A stretch of 64,000 bases of DNA, from the NCBI GenBank assembly GCA_013397865.1, contig VZTI01003366.1, positions 1,806,525 to 1,870,524 on the forward strand, given 5' to 3'. A program made the position numbers and the translations under genes. Under the pieces are notes generated by a model that saw only the letters and a list, made by a program, of their open reading frames with translations, made no database searches and was not told the origin of the DNA. Each line of letters starts with the position of its first letter. Within the stretch, counting starts at the first letter, position 1. This stretch comes from Struthidea cinerea (lineage: Eukaryota > Chordata > Aves > Passeriformes > Corcoracidae). Shown here in pieces: positions 47,301 to 56,824 of this stretch.

Positions 47301-50300
47301 CTACAAGTTCCTTTATGTGTTCCCCATGTCTTCATTCAGATCCATCAAAAGTGTCATTCATTTAAGGCTACCAGTTAACATTGTTAAAGTAATGTGGTTC
47401 TCTTGAAGTATTTGCTCAGGCCTGTCCAAATTGTACCCCATATTTTAATTCTTTGTAATTAGAGCTGATATGAGAGGGAATGTAGCCTCCTTTATTTTGT
47501 GCCTTGCTGGCATTAGGCTTGATTCTGAATGAACAGTTCAAGATAATGAATAAGCATTCAACCAATTAAGGCTGGGAGTTCCTTGTTTACCACTTCTGTT
47601 CCAGAAACCTTGCCTGTTTTCAAATCTTGCTTAGCTTTACTTCCATTCCCACTCTGATAACACCCTCTTACCTTTACCTAGGCAGGCAATAATTTATGGG
47701 TTCTCTTAGATGAAAATATTGCCTTGTTGCTTGTTATGCTGTTTGTGATGAAAGAGAGCTGTGCTGGAAAATGGGTGGAACTTGAAAGTAATTGACCTGT
47801 TATGTAGGCAAGATGTTTCCCTAGTAAAATACTGTGTTAGACTTTTTTCCTCCCTCCTTGTTCTGAAAGCAAACTTATTGTTCAATGTACTAACTCCTCT
47901 GAGATGAGAGCTGGTAGAATTGATGCAAACTGCAGAGCTTGTTTCCCTTAAAAGGAACTAATTCTAAGAACTAAATTTAAACTAATCGGTTCCATGTCTT
48001 TTATTTGTAGGTTCCATCAGTGATGAACAGTTTAAACCGTGGATTCCTTCAATAGCTGATATATCAGCTGTTTTTGTCAATATGGGTATTGGGTTCAGAT
48101 CTCTCTTTCCATTGCAACATCTTCAACCCACCTTCAACGAGCATGATATTTTGTAAGTGATTTCCTTTTGATACTTATTGCCTAGATCCTGTGAAAGCAA
48201 GTCTTGTGCTTAGAATGTCGAATCAGAAGGTTCTTCTTTATTTCCCTTCCCATACTCTTTAAGTTCGTGGCTCAGGTCTTAGTAAGAGTAAATAACCCTG
48301 GAATTCAAACAATGCCTTCTAAGTAAGGATTCAGCAAACCAGAGCATTGTCCTTTGTCCTGCATCTTCTTAATAACGGTTTGCAGGAATATTGGCTGAAT
48401 AGGTGGGCAAAAATAATTGGCTGCAAGTTGAGTTAGATGTGAGTGTTAGGTGCTGTGTAACTGAGGGTTATTTTGATTTGAAGGCATTTTGAAACATGCA
48501 GGGTTTTTTTTGGTTTTTTTCTTCTGTTTGATGTCAATAAACCTTTGTGGGCTTTTAAATCATTCATTTTTTGCTCAGATTGTATTTCTTCTATTAGAAG
48601 TCAGGTGCAAGAAACAGTGAGTCAGCAACAGCCAGGAGAAGATGTAGCCTCTGCCAGTCCAACTTTCCCCAGTCTACTTGAAAACAATTTAATTAATGTG
48701 ATTAAGGTGAGAAAACTCCAAGGTTTTTGTGGGCTGAGTTTTTTTTGTGTGTGTGTGTTTTCTTTTGAGAGGGAGGATTGGATTTGCAATCTAGTCCTGA
48801 GCATGTGTTTGAGTAGGTGCTGCCCTGAGGCTTCAGCTTCACACTCAGCAGAGTTTATTGGAGGCATTTTGCAAACTTCAGTTTCTTGACTTCCATTGGT
48901 TTCACTCACAACTGCAGAATTTTGCTGCCTCCCTTTTCCAGCTGTGGCACTTTATAGAACATCTTGGCTCCCTCAAATAGAAGGACCTATCCACTGATTT
49001 AAGTTTTCAGTATTACTGGAGTATTTAGAAAATCTTTTGGCCTTTTCTTCAATTAAAGGAGGATTATCTGTGTAGTAGAGAAAGATCTTTCCTGCTCCTG
49101 TAGTGTCTGGGGAATATTGTCATTGCTCAAAAAAAAAAAGTCTCCAGCAGGTATTAAAAAAAAGGGTGCTGTTACTGGGAGATGGGGACATGTTAGTACG
49201 CAGGTGTTGCCAAAACAGTATGTCATTTGACGTACATTTTAATGTGAGTAAACTTAAAACTTAAGTTAAACTTAAAAACTTAAGTTCTCATCATGCTTCA
49301 AAATAAGCTAAAACAATTCCAGGTTTTAATGCTTTGTATTTCTTTTAAAGTTTCTAGGTTTCTGTACATCAGTAATTCAAGATGGATATACTGATCGAGA
49401 AACATGGCTGCTGCTTATATTGCTATTGAAAATTAGCTTGGAGAAACAGTTAAAACAAGTTCCTCTGATAGATTTTCAGTGCCTTTTTGTAAAGCTTCTG
49501 ATGAATATAAAAGACTGGGAGGCAAAGGTAACTTCATAAATTTATTGTACTAGATTTGTGAAACTCCAACTTCTGTTTTGAAGTTTTCTTTTTTAATTTT
49601 TCTTTTTTGACATATCAGAAAAGTACTAGCTGAAAATGTAATACAGAATTTTCAATAATAGTAGTTACAATAATATGAAAAATTCAAAGCTTTGTGTTTG
49701 TGTGAGATTTAGGAAGTGGGTGGGTATACTGAGAGGGTTTTTGTTGCATAACATTAAGTTGCCTGTCCTCTTCTACAAGAGTTTGTTTATCTTAAAATTA
49801 TGTGTGCTGAAATAGCTGTGTGTTTAAAATGGCAGTCTGAAAGAATGAAGAAAGTATTGCACTATGCTGGTAAGATATCATTAAAAACATTCTAATCTCA
49901 ACTACCCTAGTTTAAATAGTATTTAGCAGACTCACCTTCAGGTGCAATGCAGAAATCTCTTTATGTACCTCATCTCTTGCTAGATCAGTTCCTTTTATCA
50001 CTTATGTTGCTTGTGTTTCTGGGGAGTAGATGTGTGCTCCTTTGCAAATAAAGCAAACAGCCATTCTCCAGTTTCAGGATGTTTTCTTGTTCTTTTAAAG
50101 ATGCCTGAGCTGTGCCTGGCAGTGAGTGAACTCTCCAGTAATCACCACAACCTCCTGTGGCTTGTTCAGCTCGTGCCCAGCTGGATCGAGCGTGGAAGGT
50201 ACTGACACTGTAACGTCAGAAATATGTAGGGTCATTAACAGCTGGTTTATTTGTATAAGCTCAAAGTCTAAAAAATGCAGTATTTATTACATGGCACCTT

Positions 50301-53300
50301 AAAAAAAAAAGGCATTTGTGTTTTCTCATATGTTACAGATGTATGTGCAGTTCTTGGTGTGCATGTATAGCTTCCTGATCATCTCTGCTGAGAAAAAGCA
50401 TTGTTAAATCTTTTTATGTAGTTTCTGGGCTGTGGATTCTTGGTACCCTGTAGCAAAGAAAGGCTTAGCTTCAGGTTCTGACATCCATTGCTCCAATTCT
50501 TGTCCGAATGACCAAAATTTAAATTTTCTTTGGGTGATTCATGTCTGCTTCTAAGCATCATTCTGAGTTCTGTATCTTTGAAATTAATAAATGATGATGT
50601 AACTGAGCAAGGAGAATTAGTTGGGTCATTAGCTTCAGGCTTGGAGACAAGTATCTAGCATTGTTTACTTGAGCAGAAGCTGAGCTGCAATGAGATTAAG
50701 GGTATTTCTGTTTTACTAGCCTACTTACTGGTTTATATAGCAGCTGTATTCAGAAAATCCAGTTCAATAGTTGCAAGCAAGTTTATGTCTAGGGAAGCCA
50801 TGCATAGCCTCACATACTTTGTAGAAACTGTGGATTTGAGAAATTCTATGGGACATAATTTTTTAAAATTGTTTTTCAGGGAAGTAAGAAGACGTCTTAG
50901 CCTAGTGATAATTGCAAAACTTCTCCATAAAAAGCATGTAGAAATACCTGATGACAGTGACGAGCAGGTACTGCTTACATGTGTTGTCTTTGTATAATTT
51001 GGAAGTTTAGAAAACATATATATTGTATGTTTGTGTTTTATGTTTTAATATTGTAAGCCTATTTTCAAGAACCTTGCAAAATGACCAATTAATGATTTTC
51101 TGTTTAGATTAGTATTAAAAGTATATTTGCACTTGTGTGTAATCTGCATGTTCTGCAGCTTGTGCTTGTTTATGTGCCTAAACATTAATTTTAGACATTG
51201 GAAAGAGGTCTACGCTTCTTTGAGTCTTCCTTTTGTATTCATGTGGAGACAATCTTTTCATAGGTTTGATCTTTTATTGAGGCAGTGTATGAACACTGAA
51301 GTCTGTGATTAGTCAAAAATGACTCAAAGCATGAAACCTCCTTGTTAATTAAAAATTCCTTTTCTGTTCTTGACTTAATTCAGTCACTTTCCAATTTGCT
51401 GTTGTCAGTAAATTGGTCCAATTTGTTAATGCTTGTATCTGTAGATGTTTCTTCTGCATCGCTTTCTGGTGTGTATGAAACCTTCTTATCTACTGAAGAA
51501 GATGAGAGAGATGAGAGAAGGACTGAAGGAGCAGAAAGATGATGAAAACCACCTTCATGCAGAACTAGAACATGAGGTATATAGCCAATAGTGCTTTTCT
51601 GCTTTTGTTTTTTTATGCGTCTTTTATATATTTTATATATTTGTATATTTTATGCAATTTGGGGAATGTTTCTTTTACTTTTTAACTGTGGACAGTTCTG
51701 TATGTGGAACTGTAAATCCACTGGTTACTGTTCATCTTTAAAATATTATTATTTTTGGTTATAGTCATGGAGGAAGGAAAGAAATAGCCTGTGGTGGAGG
51801 AACCTGTACTGGGCTGTTTTACAAACAGGGAAATGGTCAGATTTTCTGAGTCACGAGGATGTCTTGAGTCCCAACTTCTGTAATCAGAGGATGATCTTCC
51901 CTCCCTTCTGATGTAAACAGTGAAAAGTGTTTGGTGCTGAGCCAAACCTTCACCCGCAGGCTTCAGGAAAAGATTTATGAATCTTTTATTAATCTCTTCT
52001 CTCAAACAAGTGTTAGAAAGGTTTAGTATTTCCATCCATCCAAAAATTGAATATTGGTTTGGTTATTTGAGTGGTTATCATGGAATCTCCCAGCAAGTGT
52101 TTTGATCTGGAGGTAGATGATGGGAAAATAAAGCCAACTGCTGAACTCAGTTTTAAGTTATTAAAACCACAGAAAATTTTATGGGCTATTTAGGTTATTT
52201 AAAACAATGTAATAGTGTTTTAAAATGTTTCTAATATGTGACTATACTGTTTCAAATTAGTTATTTAGGCAGGTATGTTGATACACTTGTCCATTGGCCT
52301 TGGCTGTTGGAGGATTCATTCCAGAAAGCAGAGATGGTGCTGTTTCTAGATGTGAAGAGTTGTAATGGTGCTTTGACTGCTAAAGCTCTTTTGATTTCTC
52401 TCCAGGTATACTACCTAATCTATGTCCTCCTTCATCTAGTCAGTGAAGCCAGTTTCCTTGATGTTCTAAATTCCAATCAAAGGGTAAGTAACTTTAGTGG
52501 CTAGACATTTAGATTTTAAAATATTGTTTCACATGCACACTCAGGCTGTTTTGGTAAGAGCTATCATGTGATAGAAGATCACCAGTGCATAATAGCACTG
52601 GGGGAAACTTTTGTTCTGGGGCAAGGTAAATGCAGAAGAGCTTCCCTGTTTACTTCCTGTGTTTACTGCAGAGAAAAGAAACCTCTTCTGTGTTTCTGTA
52701 AATGGAACTACCTTCAAACATTAAGCTGTGGATGAGCTTGCATTTGCTGTGTTAATCTTTCTCAGAAAGTATCTAAACTCAACACAGAAATTCTTAGTCA
52801 AATGTTCCTATCAACTTTGGAAGTAGGATTGAGATTTTTCAGTCTAGGAGAAAACCACTCTAAAAATATCCAGTAAAATATTTTCAAGCACATTACAGTT
52901 TCCAGTGCTGGAATGCAGGAAGTGAAAGCAAGGACTGTAGCTCTTCTCTGTAGTGGTAGTTCCTTTGTGCCATGTGACGTGAACATCTTCTAAGAAATGC
53001 TTTCTGCTTAGCCTTGCAGTATTCCTGTTCAGATTTCTGTGTTCATTTGCTGGGAGTTGCTTGCTGCAAGGCGTTTGTGTAAACCTGCCCTATGGAATTA
53101 CTGTTGGCTTTTAAGAAATCTGTCATATGAACTGTTTGAGAGACATAAATCAATTATGTTTGGTTACATTTGGAGGTTTAAAGTGTCTCAGTTTACAACT
53201 TAGATTTCTGGAGAACTTGATAGTTTCTTTTTTTTTTTAATGTCTCCATTTCTTAATGAATAAAAATTCTATTATTCACTTACCTGTTAGCCATCAAGTG

Positions 53301-56300
53301 GCAAGAGGGGGTGTGGTGTAATATTGTGCAAGCTAGACTTGTGTAAAATCAATCTTAACTATCTCATTTCTGGCCCTCTTCCAGTTAGAGGGGGTAAATT
53401 GTGGTGGCCTTGAAACACCAGCCAATGTTTATAAATAGAATTTCAGCATGTCTCACCTGTTCTGCAGAGCGGAGCCTCTTGACAGCTGTTCAGTGATAGA
53501 CTGAAAACAGGAATTTTATGAAGAAATTAACAGAATGTGAAAGACCTTGGGAGTCATTATCAGGAGATTATGAAGTGCAAAACTGCTTTATTAAAGTAAT
53601 GAGAAATTTAGAGAGAAGTAAAAGATCAGCGCATAAACCTTGGATATATTTTACCTGCTCAGCCAATTCCTACAAAAGAAATTACCCAAGTCATCATTAC
53701 TGAAAAGGTTATTTTTAGCTATTGTACCTTCAGAACTTTTTTTGCTGATAAAAGACGTGAATGGCACTGCACTGTGTTTGCTACTTTGGGGGCAGAAAGG
53801 ATTTGCAAATGAGTTAGTAGGAACTTTAGAATTTGTGTTGTATAGCTCTGCTATATTTTGAAGCTGCTTTTAAAAACTCTTAGACCTGGTTTACCAGGAG
53901 CATGCCAGCAACAGATAGAGGATCTTGTGATGTGATCTTGTTTTCTTTCTTTTCCCTTTCTTTACTGTGTATTTCTGAGAAAAATTCAAACTGAAGCACG
54001 TAATTTTTAAATTGCTATAATATTTGAATAAAGCCTGTTTTGACGTGGAGGATTTAATAGGTGTACACTTTTGTCTTTATTTAGCAACACTTACTGAAGC
54101 TTTGTCGTGCCTTAGACAAGCACGTAAAAGGTGATATTAGGGAAGATGCAAGGCTGTTTTATCGGTCTAAGGTAAGATGCAAAAATTGATTTTTCTGTTT
54201 TGTTTTGGTTTTGGGGTGCTTTTTAGTGTTTGTGCATGTTCCCTCATCCCAGCCCTGGAAATTCTAGGAGTTCCTCATGGGTTTGGGGGTTTGTTTGGGG
54301 GTTTTTTCCTGTTTTTTTTCTGTCTGCATCACGTCTTTGTGTGGGGATAAATACATACCCATTTTAATTCACTGAAAATACTCCTTTTGCTAACAACAAG
54401 ACTCTTTAACAGCTGTAAAATGTGACTGGTCTCCCTTTTAGCCAGGCATCTCAAGTTTTAGCCTCACAGAGTTGCTCTCTTTCTCTTTGTGGCAGTCACT
54501 GACAGCTGACTCCAGGTGTGAGAGCAGGGCCTACATGCAGGGCAGGATACAGAGGACTGAAAAAGTTGCCGGTCTTGCACGAGTCTCCATTTTATTTTCC
54601 AAATGAATGAGTTAATTAAAAATGCTTTGGATTTAAACCAGCAGTTTATGTGACGTAGCATCAAGCTTGGACAGTTGCCTTCTGTTTGCTTTGTGATGTG
54701 GGCCTTACTACTGCTAGTCCTAATTTTGTGACCTTCGTGCTTTGCATGCTGTTGTAACAAACCGAGTCAGCTCAGTGACAAAGTAACCAGCCCCAACTCT
54801 GAAAAGCCTTGGCTTCTTCAGCTGTAAATCAGACATTTGCAGTTGTGTGCTTACTTGCCTCTCAAAAACATTCTTCTTTTCTTACTCAGCCAGATTAGTG
54901 GAGCATGGATGCTTTTAAAAAGTTAATTACTCTTGCCTTGGGTTGTTGTATCTCTGGTTACTTTCACTTCTGTTTCTATTTGCCTTTGCACTGAGAGGGG
55001 AAAATCTTACTCGGGTTTTCTCCATTGCTTCATTTGTGTAATACAGCAATAACTTGTAGAGGATGCCACTGTGCTGAGTTTTAACATGGCATATGAAGCA
55101 AAGCTCCATGTGAATGGCTTGGATTAAACACCTGCTTGTGATTGGTTATGAAAAAGCACAGGTTTATGTACAAGGAATTGGTTTCAGAAGCAGCCAGTGC
55201 TGCATTGTTGGCTTCTGTGGCTGCAGTTGCACCTTTAAGGTACAAACAGACTTGTGTGACAAACCTCATTACCAAGGGATGAGGTGGTGTTTGGAGGCTA
55301 GAGGTTTGCATGGTGATTCCAAACATTTAACCTAGGGAGTCATGTGCCTCTAATGTGTTTGTGGAGTGCATGACTTTAAATTCAGAGTCACTAGTTACAG
55401 GGATCTGAAGCTGAGGTGATGATACTTAGTAACAATAAAATTGTTCCTTTCCAGTAAACCTTGTATGTTGGGTTATCTGGGGTTTTATGAGTTTAAAGCT
55501 GTGGGGGGCTATGATTTTGTCTTTTTAAACATAAATAGCTAAAGTAATCAGTGTGAATTTGCAGGTAAAAGGCTTGGCTGCTAGGATATATGGCAAATGG
55601 CAGGATGTGATACAAACCACTCGGCTTACTCAGGTACTGTAATGAAACCATTTTCTCTCTTCCCACGTTGCGGGGTGCATGTAACTCATTTTTTAGCACT
55701 TGAAAATAGCATATTCTTTTCAAGAGATTTTCTTTTTCTTCATAAATGGTGTGGCTGTGGAATACACTTAGATGTATTAGAATGGATTTTAATTAAAATT
55801 CTTACTTTGCTGGCTTCAGTAAAACCAGGATCTCCTCTCCATCATTAAAAGCACTGCTCTTATAAAGGTGTGTGTAATACACTGAAATCCCAGTCCTGAG
55901 TTGAGTCACAGGGCCTGTCTCTGATTACTGCTCTTAGCAGATGCTTCCAAAAGGACGTTGGGGCAGGAATGCAGTGAGGCACTTCCTGCTGTGGTCTGGC
56001 ACCGTGTGGCTTTGAGACTTCTTGAGTCCAGGGCTTTATTAAAGTATGTTTAAGGGCTCTCGACAACTCCTCCCCCTTTGAGTGTGTCAAATGTCATGCC
56101 GTGATTAGGCAAAGCCTCTCATGTTTGTAGAAGTACACAGTAGTAAATAATGCCACGATAGGTCTCAGAAATATTTGCCTTTGTGACACCTAGCTGGCCT
56201 TGGTGGAATAGGTGGATAACTTCTATGATACCCAAAGTTCAGAGCTGTTTCTTCCAGCCTTGGCTTGTAAGGTTTCTGTTGTAATGTGATCAGACCAGCT

Positions 56301-56824
56301 GTTTGAGTCCTGTCTTGGAACATAAAGCTCTCTCTCTTGGAAAAGCTTAGCTTTCCAGTAATGCAGAGTATCATTTACATAGAATTTAAGTTATACATAT
56401 ATGCTTAGTATTGATTGCAGTTAAAAACTCTGTAATTCACCATTTGTAAAGACTATTAATCACTCCCAACCATGTGCAAAAAAAAAGTTGTGTGTAGTGT
56501 GTGTGAGATTTCATGTTCTAGAGCGAGGAGTGACACATGTAACACATGGCTGCAGAATCTGCTTAGCAATTAATGAAAGTTGATAATGAGGTAGCTCTTT
56601 CAGAGTTGTTTTTTCCAAGATGTTCGGGGTTGATTCACATGTGGGAAACTGGCAAATGTTTCAGAATAAAATTCCAGGGACTTTTTCCAGCACTTTGAGG
56701 TGCTCCCAAGCTAAGCACTTGCCTACTCTACTCAGTTCTTCTGGCACTGGATTTCTGACTTGTGTACTAATTTGTTTTTACTCTTTAGGGAAAACTGCAT
56801 GACTTCTGGGAGCCAGATTCATGA
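29232..56824 (+). CDS. SLF2: SLF2, SMC5-SMC6 complex localization factor 2 (20 coding exons, one in-frame TGA in exon 3)
   Basis: In mammals SLF2 works with SLF1 downstream of RAD18 to bring the SMC5/6 complex to DNA damage such as interstrand crosslinks, and it takes part in SMC5/6 silencing of extrachromosomal DNA. Coding exons: 29232-29341, 34546-34589, 35046-35764, 36429-36486, 37202-38340, 41611-41693, 42656-42766, 43039-43206, 45143-45245, 46667-46742, 48011-48152, 48598-48706, 49351-49527, 50101-50198, 50880-50967, 51445-51576, 52406-52483, 54085-54171, 55565-55633, 56789-56824. They sum to 3627 nt with matching phases; mammalian SLF2 is about 1170-1190 aa. Identity rests on shared blocks recalled from mammalian SLF2: EFFKP, FERxxSSPKK, [59 protein letters not shown] and LHDFWxPDS. 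Residues 1-690 are disordered, with an acidic run near 643. Residues about 720-1208 form the CANIN-type SMC6/NSE5-interacting region. A TGA occupies codon 216. Confidence 0.93.
31690..32340. repeat. Unclassified repeat-like segment in SLF2 intron 1 with an internal duplicated unit
   Basis: A motif around 31759-31799 (GGGTTAATAG...CAGGTACCTCCC) recurs in diverged form at about 31939-31985 (GGGATAAACA...CAGTACCTCCC), about 180 bp apart. The composition is unlike the AT-rich intron around it. I cannot name a family; an old LTR is one possibility. Confidence 0.3.
32906..33236 (+). mobile_element. Probable solo LTR remnant in SLF2 intron 1
   Basis: The segment begins TGTGGTG and ends TTTAACA. Near its 3' end it has GCAGTAAACCTGTCTAA followed by GGAGTTGAGAGCCTGGTGTC, which looks like the R-U5 part of an avian retroviral LTR. 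No clear target-site duplication is seen and the borders are estimates. No internal retroviral genes flank it. Confidence 0.4.
34195..34400 (+). mobile_element. Old CR1 LINE fragment in SLF2 intron 1
   Basis: GGTGAGGTCTCATCTAGAAT followed by ACTGGATGCAG resembles the stretch near the end of the CR1 reverse-transcriptase ORF (CTCATCTGGAGTACTGTGT...). The following sequence keeps weak similarity to the next CR1 bases. It is highly diverged and short, so this is an ancient copy. Confidence 0.45.
34546..34589 (+). CDS. SLF2: SLF2 coding exon 2 (aa 37-52), PIP-box-like motif
   Basis: A 44-nt exon between TTTTCTCTTCAG and CAAG|GTAAAT. It encodes RNQMITEFFKPVLNQ, which lines up with KQSIIDFFKP of mammalian SLF2. 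The I-x-[DE]-F-F-K-P core resembles a PCNA-interacting peptide, but the first glutamine is out of the canonical register. Confidence 0.88.
35046..35764 (+). CDS. SLF2: SLF2 coding exon 3 (aa 52-291), interrupted by an in-frame TGA
   Basis: The acceptor CTCCCTTAG ends at 35045. Early residues include SSPDKGNVK and GFERNISSPKK, matching mammalian SLF2. The frame meets TGA at 35537-35539, then continues open in the same frame through LSLEALCRERE (mammalian LSLASYCRERE) to AAAG|GTGTAA at 35765. Homology on both sides in one frame says that the whole block was ancestrally coding. Confidence 0.8.
35537..35539 (+). other. SLF2: In-frame premature stop codon TGA in SLF2 exon 3 (codon 216)
   Basis: The TGA is in the same frame as both the upstream SSPKK block and the downstream CRERE block. 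Read literally it would cut the product to 215 residues and remove the SMC5/6-binding part. The rest of the gene shows no second lesion, which argues against an old pseudogene and for a sequence error, a recent allele, or removal by splicing. Confidence 0.9.
36429..36486 (+). CDS. SLF2: SLF2 coding exon 4 (aa 292-311)
   Basis: A 58-nt exon after TTTATTTTAG with donor CTCAG|GTATGA at 36487. It encodes GKGCSIRKIMSFGSREIAS. It enters in phase 0 and leaves in phase 1, which is what is needed to join exons 3 and 5. The call rests on splice sites and phase more than on homology. Confidence 0.7.
37202..38340 (+). CDS. SLF2: SLF2 coding exon 5 (aa 311-690), large disordered region
   Basis: The largest coding exon, 1139 nt, between CACTTCCTAG and CTTCAT|GTAAGT. 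It is Ser/Lys/Glu-rich with nuclear-protein character: a GKRKH basic patch, SSSESEDD acidic serine clusters and a DDDDDEEE run near residue 643. That run matches the acidic DSDEEEE segment before the folded part of mammalian SLF2. Sequence conservation outside such patches is low. Confidence 0.9.
38865..38917. repeat. TTAA-rich low-complexity tract
   Basis: About 53 bp made almost only of TTAAT/TTTAA units, in SLF2 intron 5. It contains no other signal. Confidence 0.8.
39759..40285 (+). mobile_element. Solo LTR of an avian endogenous retrovirus in SLF2 intron 5
   Basis: The segment runs TG...CA. It starts TGTACTGAGCCTGGCTGG and includes GACCAAAGGGATATATTCCA, CCTTATTAAACTGTTGTTAT and the end GTGGTGCTTAGCTGCTGGCT. 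These match in order a very common avian ERV LTR whose copies read TGTGCTGGTTTTGGCTGGG, ACCAAAGGGATATTCCATAC and GGTGCTTAGTTGCCGGCTGG. It lies in the same orientation as SLF2 and carries an ATTAAA poly(A) signal at about 40149. No primer-binding site or viral genes follow, so it is a solo LTR. I do not assign the ERV class. Confidence 0.82.
40578..40773 (+). mobile_element. Possible second LTR remnant in SLF2 intron 5
   Basis: The segment begins TGTGGGATGTG and ends GTTCAACA, with AATAAAGTTTTGATTCCTCG near the 3' end as in a retroviral R-U5. It starts about 290 bp after the clear solo LTR. Borders and family are uncertain and no target-site duplication was found. Confidence 0.33.
41611..41693 (+). 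CDS. SLF2: SLF2 coding exon 6 (aa 691-718)
   Basis: The acceptor TCATTTACAG is at 41610 and the donor GAAG|GTTTGT at 41694. It encodes VSYVNSLDHLLKEKEESR, matching the mammalian NTLERLVKEMEDTQR segment that leads into the coiled-coil and CANIN-type region. Confidence 0.9.
42656..42766 (+). CDS. SLF2: SLF2 coding exon 7 (aa 718-755)
   Basis: The acceptor TTATTTCAG ends at 42655 and the donor CATAG|GTCCTT is at 42767. It encodes LEEIEKRLQEDIE, then an acidic DGENEDN stretch and LSEEH, parallel to mammalian LDELQKQLQEDI...EEH. It is predicted helical or coiled coil. Confidence 0.92.
43039..43206 (+). CDS. SLF2: SLF2 coding exon 8 (aa 755-811)
   Basis: The acceptor GAATTTTACAG ends at 43038 and the donor TTAA|GTAAGA is at 43207. 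It encodes IPDNHPGEEIF and SGKIFTQHNLDLR, nearly identical to mammalian SLF2 ([24 protein letters not shown]). This block starts the well-conserved domain. Confidence 0.96.
44391..44529 (-). mobile_element. tRNA-Ile-derived SINE with CR1-like tail (TguSINE1-type) in SLF2 intron 8
   Basis: Read on the minus strand, the head has an A box GAGCTCAGTTGG (44512-44523), an Ile-type anticodon loop CTGATAA, and a B box GGTTCAAATCC (44468-44478). It is followed by a CR1-like tail with GAGTTGGACCCAATGATCCT and an end like ATTCTGTGATTCT. A tRNA-Ile head on a CR1 tail is the make-up of TguSINE1, described from zebra finch. It is antisense to SLF2. Confidence 0.8.
45143..45245 (+). CDS. SLF2: SLF2 coding exon 9 (aa 811-845)
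   Basis: The acceptor TTCTCTTACAG ends at 45142 and the donor TTCCAG|GTAAGT is at 45246. It encodes NGFLSSAY and CPIPILKWLFQ, matching mammalian GFLTSAY and CPVPVLKWLFR. Confidence 0.96.
46667..46742 (+). CDS. SLF2: SLF2 coding exon 10 (aa 846-871)
   Basis: The acceptor CTCTTCACAG ends at 46666 and the donor AAACT|GTAAGT is at 46743. It encodes MMSIHPDYCVSTRILDRLME, matching mammalian [20 protein letters not shown]. Confidence 0.95.
48011..48152 (+). CDS. SLF2: SLF2 coding exon 11 (aa 871-918)
   Basis: The acceptor TTATTTGTAG ends at 48010 and the donor TATTTT|GTAAGT is at 48153. It encodes PWIPSIADISAVFVNMGI, then FRSLFPLQHLQP, matching PWIPSLSDVAAVFFNMGI and FRSLFPLENLQP in mammals. Confidence 0.97.
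48598..48706 (+). CDS. SLF2: SLF2 coding exon 12 (aa 918-954)
   Basis: The acceptor TTCTATTAG ends at 48597, and a second AG three bases later makes a TAGAAG tandem acceptor. The donor ATTAAG|GTGAGA is at 48707. The first half is a variable QQQPGEDVAS linker; the second half, PSLLENNLINVIK, matches mammalian STLPETNILNVVK. Confidence 0.9.
49250..49286. repeat. Two-copy tandem repeat carrying AACTTAAGTT palindromes
   Basis: Two near-identical units of 18 and 19 bp (49250-49267 and 49268-49286) each end with the perfect palindrome AACTTAAGTT. The repeat sits 64 bp before the acceptor of SLF2 exon 13. Confidence 0.7.
49351..49527 (+). CDS. SLF2: SLF2 coding exon 13 (aa 955-1013)
   Basis: The acceptor TTCTTTTAAAG ends at 49350 and the donor GCAAAG|GTAACT is at 49528. 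It encodes FLGFCTS, then [20 protein letters not shown] and MNIKDW, almost the mammalian sequence. It is phase 0 at both ends. Confidence 0.97.
50101..50198 (+). CDS. SLF2: SLF2 coding exon 14 (aa 1014-1046)
   Basis: The acceptor GTTCTTTTAAAG ends at 50100 and the donor GGAAG|GTACTG is at 50199. It encodes MPELCLAVSELSSNHHNLLW, then LVQLVPSWIERGR, nearly identical to mammalian SLF2. Confidence 0.97.
50880..50967 (+). CDS. SLF2: SLF2 coding exon 15 (aa 1046-1075)
   Basis: The acceptor TTGTTTTTCAG ends at 50879 and the donor GAGCAG|GTACTG is at 50968. It encodes RRLSLVIIAKLLHKKH, matching mammalian QCLSLVIISKLLDEKH. Confidence 0.95.
51445..51576 (+). CDS. SLF2: SLF2 coding exon 16 (aa 1076-1119)
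   Basis: The acceptor GTATCTGTAG ends at 51444 and the donor CATGAG|GTATAT is at 51577. It encodes LLHRFLVCMKPSYLLKKM, matching VLHRYLVQMKPSDLLKKM, then a charged stretch ending LHAELEHE. It is phase 0 at both ends. Confidence 0.95.
52406..52483 (+). CDS. SLF2: SLF2 coding exon 17 (aa 1120-1145)
   Basis: The acceptor TTTCTCTCCAG ends at 52405 and the donor CAAAGG|GTAAGT is at 52484. It encodes VYYLIYVLLHLVSEASF, matching mammalian AYYLTYILLHLVGEVSC. Confidence 0.95.
54085..54171 (+). CDS. SLF2: SLF2 coding exon 18 (aa 1146-1174)
   Basis: The acceptor TCTTTATTTAG ends at 54084 and the donor CTAAG|GTAAGA is at 54172. It encodes [20 protein letters not shown], then YRSK, nearly identical to mammalian [20 protein letters not shown]. 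Confidence 0.97.
55565..55633 (+). CDS. SLF2: SLF2 coding exon 19 (aa 1175-1197)
   Basis: The acceptor GAATTTGCAG ends at 55564 and the donor ACTCAG|GTACTG is at 55634. It encodes VKGLAARIYGKWQDVIQTTR, then LTQ, matching mammalian [20 protein letters not shown]. Confidence 0.95.
56789..56824 (+). CDS. SLF2: SLF2 coding exon 20 (aa 1198-1208) and stop
   Basis: The acceptor TTACTCTTTAG ends at 56788. It encodes GKLHDFWEPDS and ends at TGA 56822-56824; mammalian SLF2 ends GQLHDFWVPDS. This fixes the C-terminus exactly. Confidence 0.97.
   Translation, partial: GKLHDFWEPDS

Noticed and set aside
54280..54315. G-rich GGGTTTGGGGGTTT stretch as a G-quadruplex or telomere-like repeat
   Set aside because: Only three adequate G tracts lie within reach of each other, and there is no TTAGGG periodicity.
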